DNA of 36,620 nt from Chara braunii (Eukaryota > Streptophyta > Charophyceae > Charales > Characeae), in NCBI GenBank assembly GCA_003427395.1, contig BFEA01000137.1:509964-546583 (forward strand), given 5' to 3'. The notes under the pieces were generated by a model. The model was not told where the DNA came from. It did not search any database and saw only the letters and a program-made list of their open reading frames with translations. This document shows positions 9,648-18,733 of this stretch, in pieces. How positions within the stretch are numbered: position 1 is the first letter of the stretch; the number at the start of each line of letters is the position of its first letter. Both the position numbers and the translations under genes were made by a program.

Positions 9648-12600
9648 ATGCCAAGAGGAGGGAAGGGGACACGGCTGCCTCAGAGACCGTTGGGCGCATC
9701 AGGAGGATATGAGCGACATGGGTCTCGCCATCGAGAGAGCACTCCAGAGTACGACGGTGGCGACATCGAGCTATTCCTAGACAGCTTCTGGGAGCATGCG
9801 CGGCGTATGGGTTGGACTGTGATCCAGGGGATTGAGAGGCTGAGGTGAGTCGGCAGATTTGAAGAGCCCGTCGCACGGATCCGTAGAGAGGCGACGACGA
9901 GGTCAGAGGTGGAGTTGAGGATGCAGGAGCTGCGACCCTCGCCTGTGGGACCTGATGGCAGGCTGATCCGCCTAGAGATTCGAGATGCGTTAGACTTCAT
10001 CCCCGCGTTTGAGTGGTTCATGCAAGGGCAGGGTATATCGAGAGACGATTGGATCCAGATATTACCACTCTGGACAAGGAAGGCGGAAAGACCACTGGCT
10101 AGGCAGGTTAGAGGCATGACCCGGGACTAGGAGAGTTGCAGGGCACATCTGAGAGAGGCCTTTCGACGGCCAGAACCCCCTCAGCCCAGAATTGAGAGCC
10201 GTCAGAGGAGTCAGAGGCAGAGGGACCCTGAGCCCAGAGAGGCGAGACCATCTCGAGAAGGACGGAAGGCCCTAGCCAGGAGAGAAGAGGAACCGGAGCC
10301 GGAGCCAGAGGCTGAGGAGCGAGGGGCATACCCTGAGTGTGGGTTGGGACTTGTGGAGTTCCATCGGTTTACCGAGGGTGGATTGAGGAGGTCGCCAACA
10401 CGCACACAGGAGGAGCCGCCAACATCTGAGGGGCCATTGAGGGAGTTGGAGACGCATTTGGATATCTCTCGGTGGAGGGTGTCGCCTCGGGGTGAAGAGC
10501 ATGGAGAGCAGGCAGAGGAGGTACCACGAGAGGAGGTACCACCACGAGCGGAGGTGCCACGAGAGGAGGTACCACAGGAGGAGGTACCACGAGAGGAGGT
10601 ACCACGAGAGGAGGTGCCACGAGAGGAGGTGCCACGGGAGGAGGTCCAGGATACTCAGCGAGAGAGAGGGTTGGGCGATGAGGGGAGACGTGCAGGGAGG
10701 GAAGTGATAGAGGTTGGAGAGGACACGCCCCCACAGACGCCAGCGGTGGGTTTGAGACTCGGGGATGCACCAGGGGGCACTCACCAGGCAGGGGAGAGGT
10801 TGCAGAGAGAGGAGGCCCTATTGCCTTCATCAAAAAAGGCTCCTTCGCCAGAAGGAAGGGCAGAAAGGAGGAGAGAGAGGGCAGCTGTAAGGAGAGAAGC
10901 CTTGACCCTGATTGACAGGCACCTAGTAGCCCATGCCCTGGAGCACCCTGACCTGGAAGAGACAGCACCTGCAGAGCTGCGCTAGGAGCCGTGCCAGCCT
11001 GAGAAGGAGATGGAGGCAAAGATCCCGAAGAGGGTCGACCTCCGCACGAGGGAAAGGGTGCCAGCTAGGGAGACAACAGAGGAAAAGAGGGCGAGAAGAA
11101 CCAGGAGGATAGATGAGATATGGCAAGAGAGGCAGAGGTTGGAGGCAGCGGGGGAGCTTCCGGAGCAGCAGCAGGAGAGGCAGACATCGGAGGCAGCAGG
11201 AGCACTCCCAGGTCAGCCACCCAGTGCGCCAGCTAGGGTCCCGGAGATCCCTGAGATGTGGAGGGACTTCTGGGAGCAGAGAGGAGAGGAACTTCCTTCG
11301 CCAGTCAGAGCCGAGTTTGGGGTAGCAAGAAAGGCGGAAGAGAGATTGGATCGAAAAATCAAGTTCCTGGCCAAAACAACTTTTGACTGACACTTGTAAT
11401 TGGAGGGCGATCTGGCAGGGAAGAAGATAAAGGAAGCAAGTCATGGAGTACGCCTGGAGGCTATGGAGATGGAAATCCAGGAACTCAGGGCATTGGTGGC
11501 CAGCCAGGCAGCTATCATTGAGAGCCTTAGGCAAGAAACTTAGGGAAAGGTGGACAAGCCAGAGAGCAGCAGGCAGGGAGAGCAGAGACAGCCAAGACAT
11601 GGATTGCCAGGACAGCCATCTGCAGCATAGCCTCGCCAGGGGCCACCTATGGGGAGGGTTATCTTGGAGCCAGAGGAGGCGAGAGCCCAGAGACAGGCGG
11701 AGAGGGAGGCATTCGAGTTCAGAGCCCCTACCGAGCTCGCGACGCTGCCAGTGGCGGCGACGAGCTCAGTTATACCTTTGGCAGTAGAGGAGAGGCAGCC
11801 ACCATCTAGCAGTGAGTCGGCTCAAGGCTCAGCAGAGGGATCCATGGGTGTGCTCCTTAAGGCGGTGCATACTATGCAGGAGGAGGTGAGTTTGTTTTCA
11901 CCCGAGCAGAGGATACAGGAGCCTCTTGAGAGAGAGATGGGGATTGAGGCGGAGGGTGTCATCGAGAGCGGGCTCCAAAGGTTGGGCACGTCTGAGTATG
12001 GACCAGAGGAGATTGAGGAGCAACCCATGACAGTGCCAGGAGAGACACTCGAAAGGAGACCTCGGAGGTTGGACACGCCTGAGTACGTCCCAGCCACAGG
12101 GGATTTGAGAAGCAGACTGGGATATTGGGCTACTGGATCTGGGTCTGGGGGACCGGTTCCTGGGATGGAGCAGCAGGAGGTTGTTAGTATCACAACCCCT
12201 CGATCAGAGCAGCAGGGGGTGGTCAGTACCTTGGTAGGATCTCCTTCATCGCCACCTCCTCAACCCAGGAAGAAGAAGTTTAAGAGGAAGGTTGATAAGT
12301 TATGCTTCTAATGCAAGAGGGGCATGCATCTGGCTCTGGACTGTCTTGAGTTCCTTGAGGATAAGGCAGAAGGGAAGGTCTCAGAGGCAGGGGGTAAGAT
12401 GTATGATAGACAGGGTAGGATAGTAGAGAAGTCCGCAGATGGAGTTAGGGCTCAGTTATATAGGCAAAATCAGGAGGAGTTGAGGAGGTAGGGTCGGTTT
12501 GTCTATGTAAGTGGGCGAGTATCTTGTGAGGCATCAACTTAGGTTCTGTGTGATATCCTCTTAGACTTAGAGGACCTTTTGATGATTGCTACTAGTCTAG

Positions 12601-12696
12601 ATCTGAACTCTAGTGTTCTACTGAGTTGGGGTCTTGAGGATCAGGGTGATTTAGATGAGGCATGTACATATTTAGGTGGTCTACACCCTGGCCTTT
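9648..12696 (+). pseudogene. Ty3/gypsy element B gag, one frame with many in-frame stops
   Basis: The frame opens with ATG at 9648 (MPRGGKGTRLP) and stays in a single register for about 3 kb. A capsid-like part at about 9740-10130 contains ELFLDSFWEHARRMGW, VGRFEEPVARIRREA and LPLWTRKAERPLARQV. A long Glu/Arg/Pro-rich middle with an EEVPR repeat follows. A coiled-coil-like stretch lies at about 11430-11540, and a CCHC zinc knuckle at 12303-12344 ends HLALDC. In-frame stops are at 9846, 10128, 10983, 11388, 11397, about 11541, about 11631, 12309 (inside the knuckle), 12489 and 12534. There is no frameshift that I can detect. Several stops fit loss of CAG, CAA, CGA or TGG codons. Gag would form particles and bind RNA. 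It lies downstream of pol, which is unusual. Confidence 0.8.
10516..10650 (+). repeat. 15-base tandem repeat coding for Glu-Glu-Val-Pro-Arg
   Basis: About nine copies of a 15-base unit like GAGGAGGTACCACGA encode EEVPR pentapeptides, with variants EEVPP, AEVPR and EEVPQ. They form a charged, proline-spaced linker in gag B. Every unit is 15 bases and the frame is kept, which suggests expansion while the gag was still coding or by replication slippage. Confidence 0.85.
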
Positions 12697-13192
12697 GAGA
12701 GACAGATCTGACATGTATTCTAGGGGTAGTTGTCAATGTGGGTTTGGTGTGGCTTGAGTTGAGTGAGCTATGATTTGGAGACACTTTCTGTGTGAGACAT
12801 TTTATTCCCTAAGTGTATATTATGATGAGGTTTTATTTCAGGGACCATTCTTATATGTGACGATGACTTGTCTCTCTCACATGTGTGGTTGTACTCTGAT
12901 GTATGATGAGTTTGTGTGGACAATGTGAGAAAAACATCTTATATGACATGGGTACTGTGAATATGATTGTAAGCAAAAGCTGCCTACTCTTCGGTATACT
13001 CGTGCGACCTGCCCCCGGGCAGCTGATAGGGCAGAGTATAAGGGGAGGAAGCGCAGCCTGTTTGTGAAAAATTGTGAGGATTTTTGAAGAATTATGAGCC
13101 CAGGAGAATCAAAATGCTTACCATGTTGATTATTGATTGCTTAAGTTGTGATGAGGACCCATAAGATGGTCTCTCAGTGATTTTGTTTATGA
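12697..13192 (+). other. Non-coding stretch after gag B; possible polypurine tract and 3' LTR start
   Basis: No ORF or recognised RNA is visible. A purine tract AAGGGGAGGAAG at 13040-13051 is followed by TG at 13059, which resembles a polypurine tract next to an LTR. If so, element B would run pol, gag, PPT, 3' LTR. I found no second LTR copy to confirm it. Confidence 0.3.
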
Positions 13193-13470
13193 TAAGCCCC
13201 CTTGGATTTTTGAAAAGAGGATGTTTTGTGATGTTGTGTGTTATCATGAGACCCCCCCGAGTTTTGAGGAGGGGAAGTTTGGTTTTATGGCGAGACCCCT
13301 CGTGATTTCTGGAACAGGGAGTGTATTGTTTTATGGCGAGACCCCTCGTGATTTTTTGAAGAGGGGGTGTTTTGTTCTGTGGCGAGTCCCCTCGTGATTT
13401 TTGGAAGAGAGGGTGTTTTGTTTATGATGAGAGCCCTTTGGATTTTTGGCAAAGGAGATGTTTTTGGTTG
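13193..13470 (+). repeat. 46-bp tandem repeat array, about six imperfect copies
   Basis: Units of the type GCGAGACCCCTCGTGATTTT followed by a purine-rich stretch and TGTTTTGTT start near 13193, 13247, 13291, 13337, 13383 and 13428. The spacing is 54, 44, 46, 46 and 45 bases. The central three are most alike. Each contains a short dyad (GAGACCCCTC) and a G-rich tract. The array lies between element B and the rRNA-like region, and could be part of an LTR or of a spacer. Confidence 0.8.
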
Positions 13471-15295
13471 TTGGGAGACTCACCTTCAAAGGTGAGTAAA
13501 CTGATTTATGACATCGTAACTTGCCTGATGAGTGATAAAGTCTGACGAAAAGGGTCACTTTTTGGAATGTTTGAGAAAGTCGCAATGAGTGCAGGGCGAG
13601 AGATGTCTCAAGGTGGGTGGTTGCTTGCTCTGATCAAGTCAGGGGCTATGGCCTGGTAGATTTAGCGGTGATTTTGTTTGTAAGCGTGCGAAGGATGCCA
13701 TGCCTATTGAGGGAGGGTCGGTAAATGCCTTCGGACCCCTGCGTATCGCGCAGTGGGCTAGTGATTTTGTTTTGCGACGTCCCCTTTTAACCACTGATGC
13801 TAATTCTAAGACATATTGAAGAAAGGCCAAGCTAATGGAAAAGAAGTTAGTACCTCTAGGGCGTAATCCCATTGGATGGCTGCTAGCCGGCGCAACCTGG
13901 CTGCGGGACCGCGTGGGTAAGAGTTTAAGGGGGGGTGCCTGCCCCAGTGAAATTACTCCGCGGGATAGTAATGGTTGAGAATTTTTGGGGGAAATCCTGA
14001 TTGAATGCTTATCAGGAGAAAACCTATCGTTGCGTCACCAACGAGGGTACTGTTGCTAAATAACAATGCGGTGGGCCGTGGTCCTGGTCCGATCAGCCAG
14101 GCTATTGTGGGCCAAGGTGTAGACCTATCCTTTCTTTACTGGACTGCAGAAAGAGATGAGCGGGTATTAAGTATGCATATATACTTATGTGTATTTGATT
14201 GCGAGAGATTTTGAGAAGGAAGGCGAAAGTGCCTCCAAAAGGTCTCGATTAAGGCCCGCGTCCCTAGTTTTTGCCAGGACTAGGGACACCCAACGAGAAG
14301 CTGAAGGTTGTCTAGGACCGGGGAGAGGACGATTGGGAAGGTCCTTGGAACTTATGCGCTCAGCGTCCTAATTTTTGGGCAGTGAGAGACCCATGTTAGA
14401 AACCTGACAGCATATAGTTGTGGAGGCATGTTTTGATGGAGGCCTCTACCCTGTGTTTGTCGGCTAATCGGATTGACTCCTTTCTCGTCAGAATTTGGAG
14501 TGTGGATGAATTTATAGCCTTCTGATTTGGCGAAGCGACGGGGACTTCGCTTAATATGGTCCGGTAAGCTGTCGGTGCGAATACCCTTACAAGGGTATCC
14601 GCCCTGGGTTTTTGCAAGTAACAGAAAATTGTTTGGTTTAAAGTTTAAGTATACCGCGCTAAGCGCGGCTGCGTTTGTAATTGCGTTGACTGGGTGGTTG
14701 ACCACAATAGCGAGTGCGTGGGCGCGCAGGTTTAAGGCGCGCGTGATTCTTTTCTGTTGTTGATCGTAAAGCCGTCCCGGACCTCGGTCGTTTTGCTTAG
14801 TGATATTATTATTTATTTATTTTTGATTAAGCAGGAATTAAGAATATTTTCTTTTGATTGGTACATTTGACCGAGTCGAGCACGCGTGCGGAGAACGACC
14901 CCGACGACGGCATCGGCAATAACGGCGCAATTTCGTGTGGTAAGCGGGATGTCGTAGGATGGCGCGCGGGGCAATTATGGCATAGTATAAGCAAGCCGGC
15001 GCGGGCACTGGGAGCCGCGCAGCCGGTTTGTTGGCCCAAAGCGCTGTGCCTCACTGTCTTGTATGGTACTCTGCGGACGTGGGTCTCAGGCTTGGGCTCA
15101 GCCCTATAGGTTACGACATTGGACTGACACTACGAAGGTTCGGGGATCAAGGTCGGCGAGCATCGACACGGCGGCAGTGGAGCATCGAGGAGGAAGCCGA
15201 TAGGGTTGAGGGCCTTGGGGCTATCCCCCCTCGGTTTTGTTAGTAGCGGCACCTGATTGGTGGTGACGTTTTTTAGATAATTTATTCTAGTGTCG
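13471..15295 (+). other. Unassigned structured DNA, possibly the 5' part of the 28S-like region
   Basis: No convincing ORF. Short perfect hairpins occur: ATACCCTTACAAGGGTAT near 14581 and CCGCGCTAAGCGCGG near 14655. A stretch at about 13790-13880 resembles the conserved 28S 5' region (AAGAYATAT, GGAAAAGAA, CTCTAGG in the same order as the AAGCATATCAAT, GGAAAAGAAAC, CCCCTAG landmarks), but only weakly. A bacterial-like CCAGTGAAATTACTC is at about 13945. The rest I cannot assign. Confidence 0.3.
13790..13880 (+). pseudogene. Possible degenerate 28S rRNA 5'-end segment
   Basis: The order of short matches to the eukaryotic 28S 5' region (AAG-CATAT, GGAAAAGAA, TAG-ACCTCTAGG) suggests the beginning of a large-subunit rRNA copy. 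It sits upstream of much clearer 28S segments and on the same strand. Identity is low and this could be chance. No 5.8S could be placed firmly upstream. Confidence 0.25.
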
Positions 15296-15320
15296 TTTTT
15301 TTTTTTTTTTTTTTTTTTTT
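15296..15320. repeat. 25-base T homopolymer
   Basis: An uninterrupted run of 25 T, directly before the region that matches 28S rRNA. It could be the poly(A) tail of a minus-strand retroposon, but no recognisable body lies next to it. Confidence 0.8.
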
Positions 15321-15439
15321 ATACTCCGGCGGGCCATTGATTTGGACGAGGCGCCGGACCTAATGACCGTCACGGCAGTCGAGGACCTTGAGTACAGGCC
15401 CTTTGACGGGTCCGCATCTTCAGGATGCTGGCGAGATCC

Positions 15440-16115
15440 CTCCATCGTGCCGTCATCGACAGTGTGTACCGGGTTCAACGTGCATGCAAATGGATGGGTG
15501 TTTAGCCCACAAGGCAGAAGGAAGGCTGAATGGCGTGGGTATTCCCGCGGGGGGGCACCACCATCCGCGGGTTGTCATGAGAGGGTTCGAGTGTGAGCAT
15601 CTCTGTCCGCTTGGCCTTCAAAGTTATCATTTGAATGGTTGCTACTACCACCAGGATTCGCACTAGGCCATGCCTAGGCTTTACAGCAGGGCCTTTGCCT
15701 TCGACTCCGCGACAGGCTGTCTGAGTGGGAACTTGCCTGCTGACGGTCCGAAGTGGTGGCGAACCCCCATGGGTTAAGCGGGACAGAGGAGCCACGGCAG
15801 GGGCTTGCAGCGGTACTGCCGTGCAAAGTCGGCTGTCAGGCTTAGGTATAGGAGCGAAAAACTAATCGAACCGTCTGGCACGTGGTCCCCGCCGGAGTTC
15901 CCCTCAGGAAAGTAGGAGCTACTGAGCAGCTCCGCTGCCCGGTTGTAGGACCGAGCACTTTGGGTAGGGAAGACAGTGGACGCGCGCAGCGGTGCTGGCG
16001 CATGCATCGTTCGTCGGACTTCGGGTATAAGCCCAAAAGGCTAGTCGAACCAGCTAATAGCTGGTTCATCCGAAAGTTTCCTCATAGCGGAGCTGCCGTC
16101 AGACCGCTGTGTCGT
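15440..16115 (+). pseudogene. Diverged 28S rRNA-like segment with an internal duplication
   Basis: Several landmarks of the nuclear large-subunit rRNA occur in the right order and strand. They are GACA-GTGTG...GTTCAACG near 15455-15482, AAGGCAGAAGGAAGCTGA-like sequence at 15511-15530, and GGGTTCGAGTGTGAGCAT (exact) at 15583-15600. Next is AGCGGTACTG-CGTGCAAA with TAGGTATAGGAGCGAAA and ACTAATCGAACCGTCT at 15809-15876, then CCCTCAGGA. A second, differently diverged copy of this last part follows at about 15978-16098, with CGTTCGTCGGACTT, GGGTATA, TAGCTGGTTC and GTTTCCTCA. The sequence is eukaryotic cytosolic in type, not plastid. Extra blocks separate the landmarks, so it is very unlikely to be a working rRNA. 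Confidence 0.75.
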
Positions 16116-17140
16116 GTCCGCCGATAGGTGAGGCCAGGCGCGGGCGCTAGTTTCGAGATACGGAGCCGATGGAGACGGCGGGGTAAAAGTGGATAGCGGA
16201 GCGAGCAGCAGATAGCGGGGCTGGTCGGGCAGTATGGCTCGGTGCAGCAGTGAAGGTGGATGAATCAGGACATGGAACCGCGCCGGGTGCATTTGCAGGA
16301 TAGGATGGCGGAGCAGAGCGGGAAACAGATATGGCGGGCGCATGAGGGGATAGTCCACTCGATTCTTAGTAGAATCGAGTGAGAGGAAGGACTGAACTAA
16401 GGTTTTAGGCCGAGGTGAAGCCATTTGTAACGTTAGTTTTGTTAATAGAATAGTGGGGGAAGGGTTAGTAGAAGAACAAGTTGCGGGGAGTGATGGCTAT
16501 GGCAGAAATGGTGGGGGCGAGAAAAACACAGATCTTACTTGTTTCTTGACGAAATCGAGTAAAGCAAATTGCTATCTTGGGGCTTCAGGCCGTGGCGACC
16601 ACGAATCTAGTGTTAGTTTTAGTGTTAGTTGAGTAAGGAGATTTTGAGTAAGGATGTATTATGAAGTTGTATTCTCCATACACTTATGATCTTAGCTTGG
16701 GGATTGATCTGTCGTGCGTTACAGGTCCTCTTGATCGTCTGATTCAAGTTCAGGATTAGATTCAGCTTGATCCTTTGAGGATCATCATCTGTTATCACTG
16801 AATAACAGGTCGGTTGCGGATTCGTCGGTTTACGACTCAATTTCAACTCTCCCTCCACACTCAACCTAAAAGGCTTTAGCCCTGGTGATTTCGTTATTTT
16901 ATTAAGGTTTCACCCGGACTTTTATTGAATGACCATTTAACAAAGGTGCTGAGTGTTTAATTAAGGTTGGTTGGACAGGAGGTTTGGGGCTTGCATAGCT
17001 AAAGCGAGGGGTATGAGCGTCAAAGCTGGTTGGGGGTGATTCCGTGTAGTGTGTGGGCTGTTGATTTGACTCGTTGATGTGATTGCAGGTATGGTTGTGG
17101 TTCAGACTCTGGATGTGATTGTCTGCGATTACATACTTAT
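16116..17140 (+). other. About 1 kb without recognisable genes
   Basis: Between two 28S-like segments. Apart from one perfect hairpin (16356-16381) and AT-rich stretches after 16600, I recognise nothing. If the flanking 28S matches are collinear this should hold domains III and IV, but I could not align it by eye. Confidence 0.5.
16356..16381. repeat. Perfect 11-bp hairpin with 4-base loop
   Basis: CACTCGATTCT and AGAATCGAGTG form an 11-bp perfect stem around TAGT. It sits inside the rRNA-like region and could be an expansion-segment helix or a transposon footprint. No U-run follows it. Confidence 0.7.
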
Positions 17141-17149
17141 ATAGCTGAA

Positions 17150-17400
17150 AGGAGCCCCACTGTGACTGTGAGAAGTGATCGTCCTATATAACTAATCCTT
17201 ATATATTTATAAGTGCCCTGAGTATTCGAGAGGCCTACTGCAGTTGTGCATAAGGGTTAACCGGATTGTGGCTTGAGAGGAAAGGAAGACCCTCTGTTAT
17301 CTTTTGCTCTTTGGAGTTTTTATAGTTGGACGTTATAGTCTGTGGCAGCCGTCAAAGTCAAACCCCTTGATGTTCGACCGCCACGACAGCTTAAAGCTGT
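17150..17400 (+). pseudogene. 28S rRNA domain V-like fragments, collapsed
   Basis: CCCCACTGTGACTGTG (about 17156) resembles the 28S landmark TTCCCACTGTCCCTGTC. Downstream, GGCTTGAGAGGAAAGGAAGACCCTCTG (about 17270-17297) resembles GGCTTGGCAGAATCAGCGGGGAAAGAAGACCCTGT. After that, GTTATAGTCTGTGGCAGCC and CCTTGATGTTCGACCGCC (about 17331-17382) resemble the peptidyl-transferase region landmarks. The last two landmarks are only about 45 bases apart, whereas in 28S rRNA they are several hundred apart. This points to an internal deletion and to a pseudogene. Confidence 0.55.
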
Positions 17401-17671
17401 CTACTCAACCCCTCTGCACAGGGTGCAGAAGAGGGTGTGGTCTTCAACCGCACATGGCAGTTGTCCAGCGTCGAGAGATTAACCCTCAAGGCACGTGTCA
17501 GCCGAGACTTGAGTGTTGAACGCGACCCTCGAGATTAACGAGGGCCGCGTAAGTATGGGTACTACATAGTACGCCATCATTGTGACCGCTTGCGTACGCT
17601 TGCATTGCGAGTCGATACGAGTTAGCCCTGCGTCCGCGCGGTTTTATATTACGTCTCACGCGCTACGCCTG
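17401..17671 (+). other. Hairpin-rich DNA, possible 28S 3' remnant
   Basis: Contains CCCTCTGCAC/GTGCAGAAGAGGG and CCCTCG/CGAGGG stem-forming pairs. A sarcin-ricin loop motif (AGTACGAGAGGA) is not intact; only TAGTACG is found near 17566. I cannot assign it further. Confidence 0.4.
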
Positions 17672-18332
17672 TTTGATTTCCGCATTAGAAAGTGGTGTCT
17701 ATCCTACCCCTTCCTGCCGGTACACACTGTCAATGACGGCACGATTCTGTAATAAACTACGTTTCGCCAGGTGGCGGCGTTGAAAGGTGCAGAAAGTTGC
17801 AGTATGGATGGGTATCACGACTGCCTTTGTGTATTCATTGCGTTTGGCCACGTGGCACTCCGGTGCCTCCCTGTTTGAGTGGATTTGAAGATCCTGAGGA
17901 TTGGGGGGGGACACTGGAGCAGGTGATCTGACAGTACAATTTGTGATTTCCCACTCCGAATACCTCTCCCCGTTGTGGCGTTGCAAACGATGATAGCTGA
18001 TGACAAGGGTTTCAGAGTGGATATCTGCTTTTCATAGAGTTGAGCAGTTAATCCCCTCTGAGGAGGGCAATCAATGCTGCTCGTTAGGATATGGAGTACC
18101 GCATGTTGGTCCACCTGATTGTGCATATCTTTTGTAGGATTGACATGTGGCACGTTCACATGACTTTTTACGCTTTCGCCAATAACTTCCCTATTCGAAT
18201 TGTCTTTTCCCCTCTTCATGGTGCTGCAAGGTTTGAATACACGATGGGGTTTCTAAGTAGGGATATGATCTTACAGAGTGAAGGGCAGCCATTTCCTCGG
18301 TTGAGGATGATCGACGCTGCCCATTAGGCTAA

Positions 18333-18502
18333 CGTTGCGTGCCAGCGTGTCGGTGCTTGTGCTTTTCTCGCCCTCAAGTAGGATGGACGCGTGGCATGCT
18401 CATATCATTTCTGATTGCGTTGCGTGCCAGCGTGTCGGTGCATGTGCTTTTCTCGCCCTCAAGTAGGATGGACGCGTGGCATGCTCATATCATTTCTGAT
18501 TG
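18333..18502. repeat. 85-bp tandem duplication
   Basis: Two head-to-tail copies (18333-18417 and 18418-18502) differ by one base (GCTTGTG against GCATGTG). The near identity indicates a recent duplication. The second copy runs directly into the retroposon tail that follows. Confidence 0.9.
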
Positions 18503-18649
18503 TTCATAGGGACGCTGGACCCATTTTCCAGCAGGTGTTACTCCCCACCAATAGATGGAGCCTCCCCGAACATGCTAGAGGTGTCTGCTCCTATCAGCGC
18601 CCCTAGCATTCACTCGGGCTGTTTCGTGTTAAAAAAAAAAAAAAAAAAA
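18503..18649 (+). mobile_element. Retroposon 3' tail with conserved hairpin and poly(A)
   Basis: The sequence GGGACGCTGGACCC...TTTTCCAGCAGGTG, then CTCCCCACCAATA, then a GCTAG...CTAGC stem-loop and a 19-A tail, recurs on the minus strand at 35992-35838. A further CCCCACCAATAGATTGGAGCC lies at 475-495. Shared 3' ends followed by poly(A) mark a LINE- or SINE-type family. No RT is attached here. Confidence 0.7.
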
Positions 18650-18733
18650 CTTCAGGGATGCCCCAGTATACTGTATAGTACTATATTGCAGGAAGGGGTA
18701 GGATAGACACCACTTTCTAATGCGGAAATCAAA

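Larger units (their letters stand above)
17672..18733. mobile_element. 1.06-kb unit bounded by 46-bp perfect inverted repeats
   Basis: The 46 bases at 17672-17717 recur as an exact reverse complement at 18688-18733. They include AAAGTGGTGTCTATCC and ACCCCTTCCTGC. The interior holds an 85-bp tandem duplication and a retroposon tail with poly(A), and no transposase. A third, direct-orientation copy of 30 of these bases lies at 18921-18950. It could be a non-autonomous DNA transposon, or two opposed copies of one repeat. No clear target-site duplication is visible. Confidence 0.5.

Noticed and set aside
10272-11019. Long minus-strand ORFs opposite gag B
   Set aside because: They are Leu/Pro-rich reverse translations of the EEVPR repeats and biased codons. 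The plus frame has the capsid-like motifs and the zinc knuckle.
12303-12344. Stop codon inside the gag B zinc knuckle as programmed readthrough
   Set aside because: About nine other stops interrupt the same frame, so ordinary decay explains it better.
13193-13470. CRISPR array
   Set aside because: The repeats are contiguous and imperfect with no unique spacers, and the DNA is eukaryotic.
13640-13760. A 5.8S rRNA upstream of the 28S-like region
   Set aside because: A few short similarities exist near 13670-13720, but they are too weak and gapped to support a call.
15342-15666. Overlapping ORFs of 84-92 codons
   Set aside because: They lie across the 28S-like segment and their translations are by-products of rRNA sequence.
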